DNA from: Nymphaea colorata
Lineage: Eukaryota; Streptophyta; Magnoliopsida; Nymphaeales; Nymphaeaceae
Length of the DNA: 64,000 bases
Assembly: GCF_008831285.2 (NCBI RefSeq)
Contig: NC_045151.1
Span: 6,897,682 to 6,961,681 of the forward strand
Reading direction: 5' to 3'
Shown here in pieces: positions 52,741 through 64,000 of the stretch (position 1 is the stretch's first letter; every line of letters begins with the position of its first letter). The notes below the pieces were generated by a model. The model made no database searches. It had not been told where the DNA came from and was given only the letters and a program-made list of their open reading frames with translations. Position numbers and translations under genes: made by a program.

Positions 52741-55160
52741 ACTTTTGAGAGATTGGTAGTATAAAGAGAGACATAAGGGGGAGAATAACATACCTATAGG
52801 GTGCATGAAGAAGACGTCTGTGATTGAGGATGGAGTTGCGCTGCTAAAGGTAGGAGATCTGCCACCATGCATGCACATGAGAAAAAAGAAAAGAAAAGGG
52901 CATATATGGTAGCGAAATACAACCGCTTTACTTTCCATCCCAATCCCTTTAATTTTGGAGAGATTGGATTTACGTTGAGGTATCACTTCCTTCCTTGGCA
53001 ACGAAACATGCTTGTTTTATCTTCCATTCCTCTTTTTCTTAATTAGCCAACTAAACACAATATTGACTACTCTTTCCCTCTATTTCCTTCCCTTTCCCTC
53101 CATCCAAATAGGGTGTGAGTGCACCCAAGTGCAAGTAGATTGTTTTGGTACATTCATGCAAAGCATCTGAATTAAACCCACAACGTGCCCCAAAAGGGCG
53201 TTTAATTTGCATCCCCCTTTTTTATGATTTAGTGTAAATACATTTAACTTTAGCTATGTCTGTATCTCATATAATGCCACTTTTAGAAACAATAATTGGT
53301 AGATACCAGATCATTTAGGCAAGAGACAAAAATCAGACCACTTGAATTTGGTTTGAAATTACTTTGAACAAAATGTGGACATCCCTTTGTGTAGATAAAC
53401 ACCAATTTAATACAAGCCATGTTTTAGTCCAAATTGTTTTTATAAAAAAAAGTTGATTTTTCTACTACCACAATTTTGCTTCTAGAAGAGAAATTCATTT
53501 GTTGATTACTAAAAAACATTGTTAAACTAAAAAATGACCAACTTAGATTAACAAAAAAATTAACAATTATTTTTAGTGGGTCTGGTTTTTGTCCCTTACC
53601 ATACTGGACTGGTGCTTGCCAATTTTTCTCTCTCTACCCACACACACACACAACTTGCCCGACTCGATAAACCAAGTTCAAGCTCTAGCTTGACTCGTTT
53701 AAGCTCATCTCCTAGGCCATTTTCAGATTGAGAAGATCCTATGATATGCCAACAGGAAAAAGACAGATAATTTCTTATTAGAATTTTGAGTCTTGAATTT
53801 CAAAAAATTGAACTGAATGTGTGAAAAGCTCAGCAGCACCACATCGCATCTAGTAGAGGCATTGCCAATATATCTATGAGATTATCTATCTAAATTCCTT
53901 TTCTATTTAAAACGTAAGCTCCACTTTTCAATCACTAACATTCAAATTTTCTAAAAAATTGTCCATGATCAAGTTGAGCATATCCCTAAATCATAAAAAA
54001 AAAATCAAAGCTCCAAAACAACAAAGATCACACCCCCACCCCATCAAATACCATGAAGAGATTCTCAAGCTTAAAGAACAAATCACTATCTTATTACTCA
54101 TATTTAAAGAATTAACAAGGATCTACTTTCTGCAGGTTTCAAGCTTACTATATCAAACATCAAAGTGTGTAAGCAAATGTTAGATTAGAATAGTCTCTCA
54201 TTCAACCATTCACATATTTTGGTCAAGAGATCAGTGAATCTTATCACATATAATAAAAAAATGATGTATACACAATGTTGAGTGCTCCCAGAAATATGAA
54301 AAAAAAATTGATTTGAACTTGTATATTTCCAAAATTATTCCTGGAGACATGTATACGTGCTGCAATTTAAGAACCTTGCACAACTTGTACATTTCTTTTG
54401 GCATAATGCTTCACACCCATTCTGTACAAAATGAAGGTGCTGCAATTTAAGAACCCAGCACAATAAACATACTTGGAGTTGGACGTTGAACATAGAAGCT
54501 TCCATAGTCTCTCCCTCTTCTATATCATTCCCAAGTATAATGTCAACTTTCTACATAATAGTGCTTCTTATGAACATGCATACAACAACCACTCATGTAA
54601 CTACAACAAAGGCTTTACATGCACTTTTGGACTCCCGTTGTTTTATGATTTTATTTCAAATATTATATAATGTAATATGAAACACATACTAACCAGGCCC
54701 ATTGTAGTAAAATCTCAACTCATTCATTGTCTGCCAATCTGTAGTCAAACAAAAAACATGTAAATGAGATAAAACAATATTTTCTATGCTTAAGAAAGAT
54801 CTCCACCTAAATCTGCATCTACACACAAGGATTCAATAAAAGCTATGAAGTAAACTTATGGCAGCAATATAAAAGATAACATGATATGAAACTATCAAGT
54901 ATAATGCACAATTCACATTTCCACTTTCAAATGAGATACATGAACAGTGAACTTACGTAATAGAATTGAACTTCAACTATTCCAAAGAAATATATTTAGT
55001 AGTTGTATCTTCATTAGCATCCTAAAAGCAAAAGCAATCCAATAATAGTTGATTAATAAGCAAATACAATAATATAATATATAAAGACAAATTAACACCA
55101 TAAACTTGGTTGAAGATATAGTTACCTTTAGCTACAAAATTCATGGGGATATTGTCACCA
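52740..55160. other. Intergenic stretch with decayed repeats
   Basis: No gene is recognised. It holds a C/T-rich tract ending CCCTTTCCCTCCATCCAA (about 53060-53112), a short CA microsatellite near 53637-53651, and GACTCG/CAAGCTC motifs near 53660-53715 like those at 59500-59670. A GTGCTGCAATTTAAGAACC phrase occurs near 54358 and again at 54438. Confidence 0.35.
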
Positions 55161-57155
55161 TAGTGTATTATTCAATCACTTTCACAACTAAAGCTTCTAC
55201 TACCTTTGATGCAAATGCACGAAAACTGTAATCCAGAATTTAACCTCCAGTACTAAAAGCTGATTTAGAAGCACTGTAGTAATAGAAATAGATAATATGT
55301 CACATGTCATATGTGCTAAGATGGAGTATTTTGGTTCTTTATCTTCCCAGCAATTCAAAATGTCAAGTGATTAAGAAGTATCAACATTATGTTTGATCAA
55401 CCCTTCTTCTAAATACAAGTCAAGATCCGACTTAGGAATTTGAAAGGAACATTGTTTATCTTATTTAAAAAACGAAAGAAGTCTATAGTGCCACTAGTAT
55501 ATGTGCCAAGATTAGAGTTAATACATGACTCGTTACCAAAGTTAGAAATATTGGCAGCATCAACCATACTTGTACCCAAACCTTCACTTTTTGCAACATA
55601 ACTACCATAAAGGTCTTGCAAAGTACTTCTTACCATTGTCATTTGCCTTTTCTTTCTTCTCTTTGATTAAAAATCATCGAAAAAACAAACTCTAATAGGT
55701 TCAACTTTATCCTTGGATTTAATATAGATGCAATGGCCATTAATAATATAGGAGCTCCAATTGTTGTCAAACTTCTCTTTCATTTTGGTGGCCATTATCT
55801 TCATAAATCCATCATCATTCTCAACTTTGTCTTGCAATATCTCTTGGACATTTTAAATCTCCAGAAAGAATGGGTTTATAGTTGAATACTTGGATCCTAA
55901 AAAAACACTAAAACATTATAAAAATTTCAAGAAAAACAGATTTTTCTACTTTGTCCAATTCATCTGGTTCCAAAAATCATGTAAAACCTTGGTCTTCTAA
56001 TCTATAATTAGCAAAAGTATCCTTATATACAAGTGTTGTCTCTAACATCAAGAAAGTAAAATTCCACCAAGTTGCTGCATCTAGTACTAGGTTCTTCTTA
56101 GTAGAAATTTGTAATTCCTTTGCTGCTGCTCCAAATAAATGGAGTCTTGATGGTGAGCAACTCAGATATTTGGCTACTTCTCTAGTCTTACTGATTTCAT
56201 CATCTTGTACCATCAAATTCAAAATATGTGCACAACACACATGAAAGAACTTGCCACTCTGATACAAACTCTCTCTACTTTTCTCTATATGTTCTTTTAA
56301 TCTTCTCACAAGAAGATCATTTGAACAACTATTGTCAACTATAATTGGTACGACCTTCTTCTTTATTTCCCAATCTGAAATATTTTTAGCAATGACATTT
56401 ACCAAAACTTTACCACTGTGAAATGGTTTTACTTCACTTAAACTAATGATATGCTATGGAAGTGTTTGTAAACTATCGATGAAGTGAGTAATGATAGATA
56501 TATATATACAACTTGTTGATTTGATGTCCACATATCCGTTGTCAAAGCAATGGATAAAATATTCCTAAACTCTCTTTCAACTGCTTCTTTTCTGTGTTAT
56601 ATAATTTTATAACATCAATACTCATTGTTATGCTTGAAATGGTTGTCCAATTTGGGAAAACAAGATGAAGCAAAAACCTAAACCACCCATGCTCAACCAT
56701 ATTAAATGTATATTCATGACATACTATCATCTTTCCTAAAGTTTCTCTCATTTTCTTTGCTTCTGGTTGGTACTTTTAACCATCAAATCTTTTGGCAGTC
56801 CTGAAGCTTCACTAATGCCAAAACTCAATGTTTGATGTTTCTTCATATGAGGGCATGCAAGACACTTATGTTTTCTCACTGACAATGTGCTTCCCCTTGT
56901 ACTTATGACAAATATTGTTTTGCAATGTTTACATCTGCCCTTCTTCACACGAGCCACAATTATTTTTTCAAAATCATTCCAAACTGATGATGCTTTTGTT
57001 CTTTTTCTCTTTGCATTGTATATTTCATCTTCAACTTTATCATTAGAAACATCCTCATTTTTGGGTGATCTAATATGAGTTAGATCTACACTATCACTAG
57101 CTACAGATTGTCTTGTTGAACATCTCAATATAGGAAGCTGGTCTGATGTTGACAT
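55160..57155 (-). pseudogene. BED-finger hAT transposase pseudogene
   Basis: The - strand opens at 57155 with a 135-codon frame. It contains KRTKASSVWNDFEKI and CKHCKTIFVISTRGSTLSVR, then KHKCLAC, a BED-type zinc finger. Next comes MRETLGKMIVCHEYTFNMVE (from 56751), the usual linker. Then at 56405-55977 comes the transposase core with VVPIIVDNSCSNDLLVRRL, SGKFFHVCCAHILNLMVQ and WWNFTFLMLE. The C-terminal dimerisation region follows in broken frames near 55430-55170: SDLDLYLEEGL, CWEDKEPKYSILAHMTCDIL and ASKSAFSTGG. Frameshifts and stops between blocks show it is dead. The order and motifs match RICESLEEPER-type hAT proteins. Terminal inverted repeats were not identified. Confidence 0.88.
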
Positions 57156-57334
57156 TATTTTGCTTCACAAAAACAAAAAAAATGGTAAAGATAAATGCTA
57201 ACATCGATAACTAAAGGTTCACACTTAGTTGTGCATATTGAATCCATAAGATGCAAAGTCCAATATTTACTAAGAAAAACCAGTGGTAGAATATTATGAT
57301 GAAGGTGGCCTATGTGATCAACCAAGCTTAGTAG

Positions 57335-57335
<1 letters not shown>

Positions 57336-57378
<43 letters not shown>

Positions 57379-57380
57379 TC
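57336..57380. repeat. (CA)n(TA)n microsatellite
   Basis: A CA run of about 17 units followed by a short TA run and three ATTCAT units. It lies just upstream of the hAT transposase remnant. Confidence 0.93.
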
Positions 57381-57737
57381 ATATTCATATTCATAGTATA
57401 ATAGCATGTGAATTATAATTGTGACTGCACATGTCCGTACATCCATATACATACTTATTTGTATTCCAAAAGTCACAAGAAAATACAAAAAGGTGTGAAC
57501 AAAATCACAAAAACATAATATCATAGAAGTACAAAAGAAGAACAAGGAACAATGAACCAAGTTGTTAAATTGTCAAAGAAGAAAAACCTACACGATTGAG
57601 CACTTTGGCAAGCCAAAGCATCCAGGGTAATGGTAATGACCAAGGTCTTTTTGGTAGGCAACCTTGGGTATAGTTAAACAATATCCCTAATCTTTATGGT
57701 CTAGCATGTTACCTACCATGAGTCACCCATGCTTTTA

Positions 57738-57785
57738 GAGTTTCCTTGTTTGAATTGGAGAGAGTTTCCTTGTTTGAATTGGAGA
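57738..57785. repeat. Perfect 24-bp tandem duplication
   Basis: The unit beginning GAGTTTCCTTGTTTGAATTG occurs twice back to back with no change. Confidence 0.95.
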
Positions 57786-58700
57786 GCAAGCTAACCATAT
57801 TAACAGTGATCAGGCCCAGTCATGTTCAAATTTGGACTAGAATTAGGTGAAAGAATACAATAACAAATTCAATGTTTAGTTAATTGGATGTGTTTCATAT
57901 GTTTCTAAACAAGATTATCAATCAAGTCTTAGTTCAAATGCCAAAAAAAACAAAATTAAAAGAAACCTAGACATCGTTATTGAGAAGTGAGAACCTACAT
58001 ACTTTACTCAAGCTGACCATTAACATTAAGATTTGGGTTTGAGATCAAAACCTGATTCATTGGCATCTATAGTCTGATCTTTGTAGAGTATATTGACATA
58101 TCTCAATATAGCATATTGTTTGGTGAAATAGGCAGATGAGGTTCTCTTTTTATAATGGGGACTGTGACCCAAACATGGGATCTAGCCTTTCTTTAAGGTA
58201 TCTAGTTGGCAGCCAGCGGCCTTGTGGTGTCTAATATGGGAAGCATAATTCAGTGATCTACTTTAAATGTTAATGGCAAGTGAGCATCTTCAAGTATGAT
58301 TCATGACCATATTGATAATCACACGTGAGATGGAAGTGCTATTTACCAGGCCTATAAACATAGTACAACTTAGGATTCTAATATATCTAAATAAAAATAA
58401 GCCTAGACTCTAGCATATGCCATATTGAAATCATCATGTCCAAAGTGTCATACTGGGACTTTAAAATTCTGAGTTCATAGTCAGCTATTGAGATAGAGGA
58501 GATCTAACAACAAACATCATAAGATACAAATGGTCACCAGAATACACCTCAAATACCCGCCCACCTTTCCCTCCCCACGCCCTCATTCTCAATTAAATTA
58601 AAGTCTAATTCCATATAGCTCAGACTAAACAAACAAAACCCTCTGCTTTTCACTTGAAACCTGAATTGAACCCAACATTCAAATGGAACCACAATAATCC
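57786..58700. other. Intergenic stretch, no gene seen
   Basis: AT-rich sequence with no recognised coding or repeat signature. Confidence 0.3.
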
Positions 58701-58729
58701 CTTCATCCATCTACCCTACCATAACCTTC

Positions 58730-59450
58730 CAATCCACTATCACCGCCAGACTTCCTGACCAGAATGACCTGAAGACACAAAATGAATCAATAAATGAAGA
58801 CAAAGAGGGAGGGGGAAAAACAACATTACTGTGGAACAAGAAGATGGAGAACAAGCAACAATAGTGGTGGTAGACTTGAAGCCACTTGATGAGGTAGTCG
58901 ACGTCAATGCCTTGATGCAAAGCCCCTGCTTCAGGTTCCAGATACACAACTACTCGAGGGTGTCAATGAAAAGCAATTTCCCAGTATTTTCATAACATAC
59001 ATTGGGCTCCACCGGCGCCACCACCCCAAACATGGCCATCGACTCATACATGATATATGTATTCATCATTACCATATATAAAGAGAGCCAATATCAATTT
59101 ACGAAACTACTATTCCATTTCTCCATGAAATGAGAAGACAAGCTTTACTATCGCTCCATAAAATACAAAATGGAACACAACATATGACATACCCAAAGGA
59201 CGCAACCAGAGATAGAAGTTCTTAGGAACTAAAGTACCCTTTCGTCATTACCCTCTTCATAGAATCACAAAAAACAATACCTGAAATGAGTCACTGGCAG
59301 CGGTAGCCTGGATGGTGATGACCACCAGCGCTGGAAGACCGAGAGAGAAGGATAGAGTGGGAGAGGAGACACAGAATTAGAGAATCAAGAGGCAGCAGAG
59401 ATGAGAGAACCAAGGCCCAAAGCGGCAAAGCTAAAGGTGGTTCAAAGTTT
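58730..59450 (-). pseudogene. 5' fragment of a WDR3/UTP12-like WD40 gene
   Basis: On the - strand, 59040-58830 reads AMFGVVAPVEPNVCYENTGK, LLFIDTLE, a TAG stop, LCIWNLKQGLCIKALTSTTS and TTTIVACSPSSCST. This matches the conserved N-terminus of WDR3/UTP12, a WD40 protein of the small-subunit processome that makes 18S rRNA. The stop replaces a conserved lysine. A donor-like ACAGTAATG follows near 58828. Upstream, 59450-59282 looks like a 5'UTR exon ending in TTTCAG before GTATTG, so the copy seems to include an intron and to be a genomic rather than reverse-transcribed fragment. The remaining WD40 repeats are not visible downstream. Confidence 0.7.
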
Positions 59451-59479
59451 GAAAAGAAAAATAAATTAGGCTTTTAATG

Positions 59480-60780
59480 CTGATAAATTTTTTGTGAAGA
59501 GGGAGAAACGAGTTGATTAAACGAGTCAAGCTCTATTTACTCGAATTCAACTTACTTACAATGTCGAGTTTTAGTTGAAGCTCGAGTTCGACTTGTTTAC
59601 TAAACCAGCCGAGCTCGAGGTGAGTCGAGTATTTCGAGCAAGTTTGAGTCGGGTCCGAGTTGGCACGATTTGCCTAATTGTTTATAGTGATCGACCACCT
59701 GGTTTGTTGATAATCTATCGAACACACCTTCATTACTTTCTCCTTAATTTTATGCAGCCAAACATCATAGCTGCCATTGCCAGATGCTAGAATTGTCTTT
59801 TTTCTGTCCCTTTTCCACTATCAAGATGTAGCTTTAACTCCTTTCTCTCCCACAACCAAACCCCCTCTCAATCTCTCCCTCTCCTTGTGATTGCAGATGC
59901 AAACCAGGAAAAGGGGTTGTTCTATCAGCCTCTTGTTTTGGTTCTTATTGTTACAAAATATTTTTTGCAAAGGAAGATTTTCAAGTCATAATTCTCCTTT
60001 TCAATGGACTTTTTCTGCATGCTAGCTTGTACAGTACCTTAATTATGGATGCCAATTTGGGGGCTGCTCACTTTTCTGCATCCAAGCATCATCAACATGG
60101 ATTATGCACACCCTAAATTCCTCGTTTGAAAATATCTGTTCATGGTAATTTTCCACGGCCGCTGCTCATTTGAAATAGGAGCATTTCTGCAACTTTTACA
60201 CAGTCAGGATGGCGATTGGAAGTTAGGCAGGCAAAGCCAAAGGTTTTTCTTGCTGCTTCCATCGTTGATAAAAGAAAAAGCGGAAGGTATCCCTTGAGAA
60301 AGGAAAAATTGGTTTTGAAAATTCAGCTGTCAAATAGCCTTTGTTGTTGTTGCCATCTTGTATTGCTTGAACCATGATAAGTTATTGTAATGCGATAACA
60401 AACACTGGATTGAAATCCATCATATTAAAATCCTTGTCAAACAAACACAAGCTGTTTCTGGAATGGGGATGCAAATCCCTACTTCCCTTATTCTAAGAGT
60501 AAAATCCGAGAATTTTGATCCCAGTGTTGGGTTTGTTCTAGTCTTTTGATTCTAATGTTTGAAGAAATATATAATAGTTCTGTTGGCTTATGTATTGTGT
60601 CTTATTTCATTGTACTTCTAAAGTTGGCTATAATAAATCTTGTAACTCAATCTTCTATATGTTTACCAGCCGTAAAACCACCCTTTTGCACTCAATGTCT
60701 GTACTTATGTATGTACTCACGGTGATTCCAAATACTTCTGACTCTTTCATTTGAAATCTATGTACGTACCTTTCTAGCTT
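59480..60780. other. Intergenic stretch with GAGCTCGAG-type repeats
   Basis: About 59500-59680 is crowded with ACGAGTC, GAGCTCGAG and GAGTCGGG motifs typical of a dispersed plant repeat also seen near 28850-28980 and 53660. The rest shows no recognised gene. Confidence 0.4.
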
Positions 60781-62390
60781 TAATGTTGTTTGTCTATCAT
60801 TATGGCTCTCTTCAAGCATGTTTAGTGATGAAGATTCTGACATTTACTATCAAATGAGTATTATACTTAGGTATATGGTAGCTTCTACTATTTATGTGGA
60901 TAAAAATCGTCAATTTAAGAACCAATATCTTGGTGTGCTAGATGTGATCCAACTCCAGATTGACTTGCTAGCACTGGGACATAAATGTGATCTGATAGAG
61001 GGGCTTGCAGCTTTTTGTAACTTAAGCATTCATAAATCCTAAAATAATCCAAACAATATGTAGGAAAGAGACAAAAGGCCTTTTCGTTTTCAAAAGCCTG
61101 ACAGGAGCTACCTTTGCTCTTACAACAATTTGCAAGGTTAGTATTTTGTGACTTTCTTACAAGCGCCACATCATATATAGAAGGTAAACTACCGTCTCAG
61201 TGCATTTTAACTGGAGATCGTCAAGATATAGCTGCAATGATATGATGCAGTTTCAAATTGTGGTGGGAATTTTCTGTTCACGTATTTCAAGATTTGGAAA
61301 GAGGTGCCAGTTTGGCCACAGTGCCTTTAGTGATGAAATCAGGCAGAGAAATTGACCCATACAGTACGAGCATAGAAAAAAGTATGGACATAAAATACTG
61401 TATGTCTGCCAATATGGTTTGTAACTTTCTATCGGTCATGTGTGTATCTTTGTGAATATTTTACAAGGTGATAGTTTGTTTTAACTGTTTAAATTTGGCC
61501 AAATGCATGCTGATGATGCTGTAGAAAGTTTGAAGTGAATATCTATCTCCCACATCCATGGAGATCATCAAACAGGGTAGCAAGGAACCTTGCACTCTGA
61601 TCTCAATTGCTACGGATAAAGCTGACGACCCACTGCTGGTTATCAGATGAAGACAGTTGAAAGCGATTTTGATATGTAGTTCCTAGATTGGTGGTAGACA
61701 TTGGAAATTTTTAGAGATGTCAATGAGGGTCCCTCGAGTAGTAAATAGTCATGGTATCTCGCAAGAAATAAATGGTGCCCAAGGAAGTTGCTGGTTGAAG
61801 GGAACGGTGTTGCTGGTTCAGGTGTATGATGTAACAAAATTTGTAATTCAACTTTGGATTGTTTTTATGATGATAATAGATTTTGTTTTTGTGAATTAGT
61901 TCTCTCTCTCTCTCTCTCTCTCATATATCTATCTATCTATCTATAATAGATTTTGTTTTTGCAGCTGTGGATTTTACTATTTTTATCAACGGTTTTAGCA
62001 GTTGCTAAAAACGGTCTCTTTTCTTGTGCATGCATGTCAACCCACCCATTGAAGCCATGAATGACATGTCTCAGTTACCCGTTGAGCCATGCGCCGAAGC
62101 TATCTGACACAAATGTGTCGATGAAAGTAGTCACACGCAAGAGAAAGACTTGAGAAAGGAAAGAATGAGAAGAAGGTTAGAGTGCATACGACCAATTGTG
62201 GATGCGTCAGTGCAGGCATATCTTTACTCGTACATGGATTTTTTCCGGTAACTAACCATTGACAACAGTTTCCCTAACGCAGTACTTCATGCAAGAAGAC
62301 GTGTCAATGGCACCTTTGCTAATGCTGTTTAGATTTTACTGATAGCTTTTTCATTGTTATATACGTTAAAAGTTTATGATTTTATTGAAA
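60780..62390. other. Anonymous stretch with short open frames
   Basis: Two moderate frames on the + strand (60818-61042 and 61258-61455) contain no domain I recognise. The first reads YLGVLDVIQLQIDLLALGHK. A CT/ATCT microsatellite lies at 61901-61943, and TAATAGATTTTGTTTTTG occurs on both sides of it (61875 and 61944). Nothing can be assigned. Confidence 0.3.
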
Positions 62391-62410
62391 GTTAATTTAT
62401 GTGCAGCGGA

Positions 62411-63010
62411 TGCACACACACACACACACATACATGCATATGTTGCATTTGTCTGCATTTAAGTGAGAGAGAGAGAGAGAGAGGAAGCAGGGGAAGGAGA
62501 GGTGTATATGCTAGCGATATCAAGGTAGCTCATGGAATGTTTAAATTTATAAGAGATAAAAACAAAAGTATCGATCATACATCAAGACACGACATAATTA
62601 TGTAGATGTATTTTTTGATTCTAAAGTTTTGAAGGTCGTATATTTTGAACATATACAAAATTTTCACAAGCTAAAACCGATCTGATCGTTTGTTATCGAA
62701 CTTTGACGAAATTTCAGTTACATGCTTAAAAAGCCATCTTTTATATGAAATTAATAATTATAATATTTTGATCATACATCAAGACACGACTATACCTTTG
62801 TTTTATAAGAAACTGAGTAGAAGAATGTAAAAGGTGGTGACTGGTCGGTTCAGTAGAAGATACGATTGATTTTACTCTCTCACGGTAGAGAGAGAGAGAG
62901 AGAGACGGGGAAGGGAATGGCGGGAGGGTATACATGTTGCGAATATCAAGGTGTCTCATAAATGCTTTGATTTTGCAAGAGATAAGATTAAAAGTGTTGA
63001 TGGTTCCTAG
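62411..63010. repeat. Duplicated segment with GA and CA microsatellites
   Basis: A GA tract followed by GGGGAAGG, a GTATAY ATGYT phrase, ATATCAAGGT, CTCATRRAATG and AGAGATAARA occurs at about 62464-62575. It recurs at about 62886-63005, roughly 420 bases on, with many changes. A 21-base phrase starting GATCATACATCAAGAC is found exactly at 62572 and 62770. A CA microsatellite lies at about 62411-62429. Confidence 0.7.
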
Positions 63011-64000
63011 CAATTATATGTTTACCATCTGCATGTTATCAAGAATAGATTCACTTGTTTTTGTCATCCCCTTTCCCCCAACAAAGTACAAGTTGCTCCT
63101 TTTTCTCTTGGCCTCGCCATGCTTGCCATGCGTGGACCGCTGCTACATAAACCCTACTGGGGGGGCACTAATGCCCTAGTGGGGGGCCAAACTACCTGAA
63201 TCATTCCTTCCTTGGGTCACCATCATGCAAAGCTCCAAGAGAGGCGTGGGGCCAGCACTTAGACCGGTCATCCCCTTCCCATATATTGTTTGATCGCAGT
63301 AGTGGGCCATGATTTGACCAGCACGCTCCTCTTCCTCCTTTTTTCCCATCATTTTTTCTTATTCCCTTGGCTTTCTGACGAGTTTGGCTCGAGTTTGCCC
63401 CCCACATATCATTGACCTTTTATATATTATATATATATATATATTAGCTAGCTGATTAACATTGGTGCAAAAGTGTGTGAAAGCTGAGAAGGTGATTGAT
63501 CGTGAGAAGGCCCACGCGGTTGCTGTTCGAGCGTCATGCATGTTGTAAACCTTGTTTAACTAATCGATTAATGCCCATAAGATTGTGACTGATATCGCAA
63601 GCATATATGGTATCGACATCACCTTCCAGAGAGTCATGTAGTTAGAACGTGCTTACCGATCAATTTGTATGTGTTCGTCGTTTTATTGCTTTTCTATGCA
63701 GTCGTCCTTCTCTTCTCTTGTACAATTTCACTCAGTACCTTTCGTTTATTATGCATGTTTGGTTGATGCACCTATTTATTTTGGTATAAAATTTTTCTTA
63801 TTTGAACAAGGTTCATTTCTGCCTTTAATTTATAATTGATAGCATAGAAAAGGTTTTTTTTTTTTTTTGAATTTAAAATGGATAATCGGGAACCCCACTC
63901 GTGATGGTGGATGGATTTGCCATGGATATCAAGGAAAAGGAAAGGATGGTTCTCCAAAATATGAAACGAATGGGGTTGGATTTGGAATTTGGACCAATCA
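63010..64000. other. Intergenic stretch, no gene seen
   Basis: No coding sequence is recognised. It contains CACTAATGCCCTAGTGGGGGG (a small imperfect palindrome near 63167-63187), a TA microsatellite at about 63425-63445 and a poly-T tract near 63855-63868. Confidence 0.3.

Overview
This is nuclear DNA of a flowering plant. It is AT-rich, has long spliced introns, is dense in plant transposon families (Copia, CACTA, hAT, PIF/Harbinger, FAR1/MULE), and carries a plant-type NDR protein kinase gene. I cannot name the species. Nothing looks bacterial, organellar or CRISPR-like.

The one gene I can support as intact is a complete NDR (nuclear Dbf2-related) AGC-family Ser/Thr kinase on the + strand. 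Its coding sequence runs from 16019 to 32526 in 13 coding exons after a 5'UTR exon. The exons join in frame to 566 codons with all catalytic and regulatory motifs. Two of its 13 introns appear to be GC-AG, its 5'UTR has a three-codon uORF whose stop overlaps the start codon, and one acceptor is a NAGNAG site. Its introns carry microsatellites and nested non-autonomous transposons.

Left of the gene: a decayed Copia element (1-4563) with the integrase core deleted and a 3' LTR; a GC-rich patch (about 5290-5775); short hAT-like MITEs; a decayed CACTA/En-Spm element with a TNP2 transposase remnant (about 8060-11636); a large compound microsatellite (about 12071-12270); and assorted repeats up to the promoter near 15.17 kb.

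Right of the gene: a FAR1-like (Mutator-derived) transposase pseudogene (about 34.9-36.9 kb); a decayed TTATCTCATAAAT array (38.29-38.81 kb); a recent 113-bp tandem duplication; an LTR fragment with a methionine-tRNA-type primer site (40.1 kb); a PIF/Harbinger remnant with both a Myb/SANT-like gene and a transposase (44.1-46.4 kb); a non-autonomous LTR retrotransposon (47124-52424) that has captured a UDP-glycosyltransferase fragment; a BED-finger hAT transposase pseudogene (55.1-57.2 kb); and a broken 5' fragment of a WDR3/UTP12-like WD40 gene (58.7-59.45 kb). The last 4.5 kb is anonymous sequence with microsatellites and one duplicated segment.

I did not find a convincing undescribed system. 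The observations most worth following are the gene capture in the LTR element, the paired GC-AG introns and start-stop uORF of the kinase gene, and the nested hAT-like elements with perfect target duplications in intron 8.
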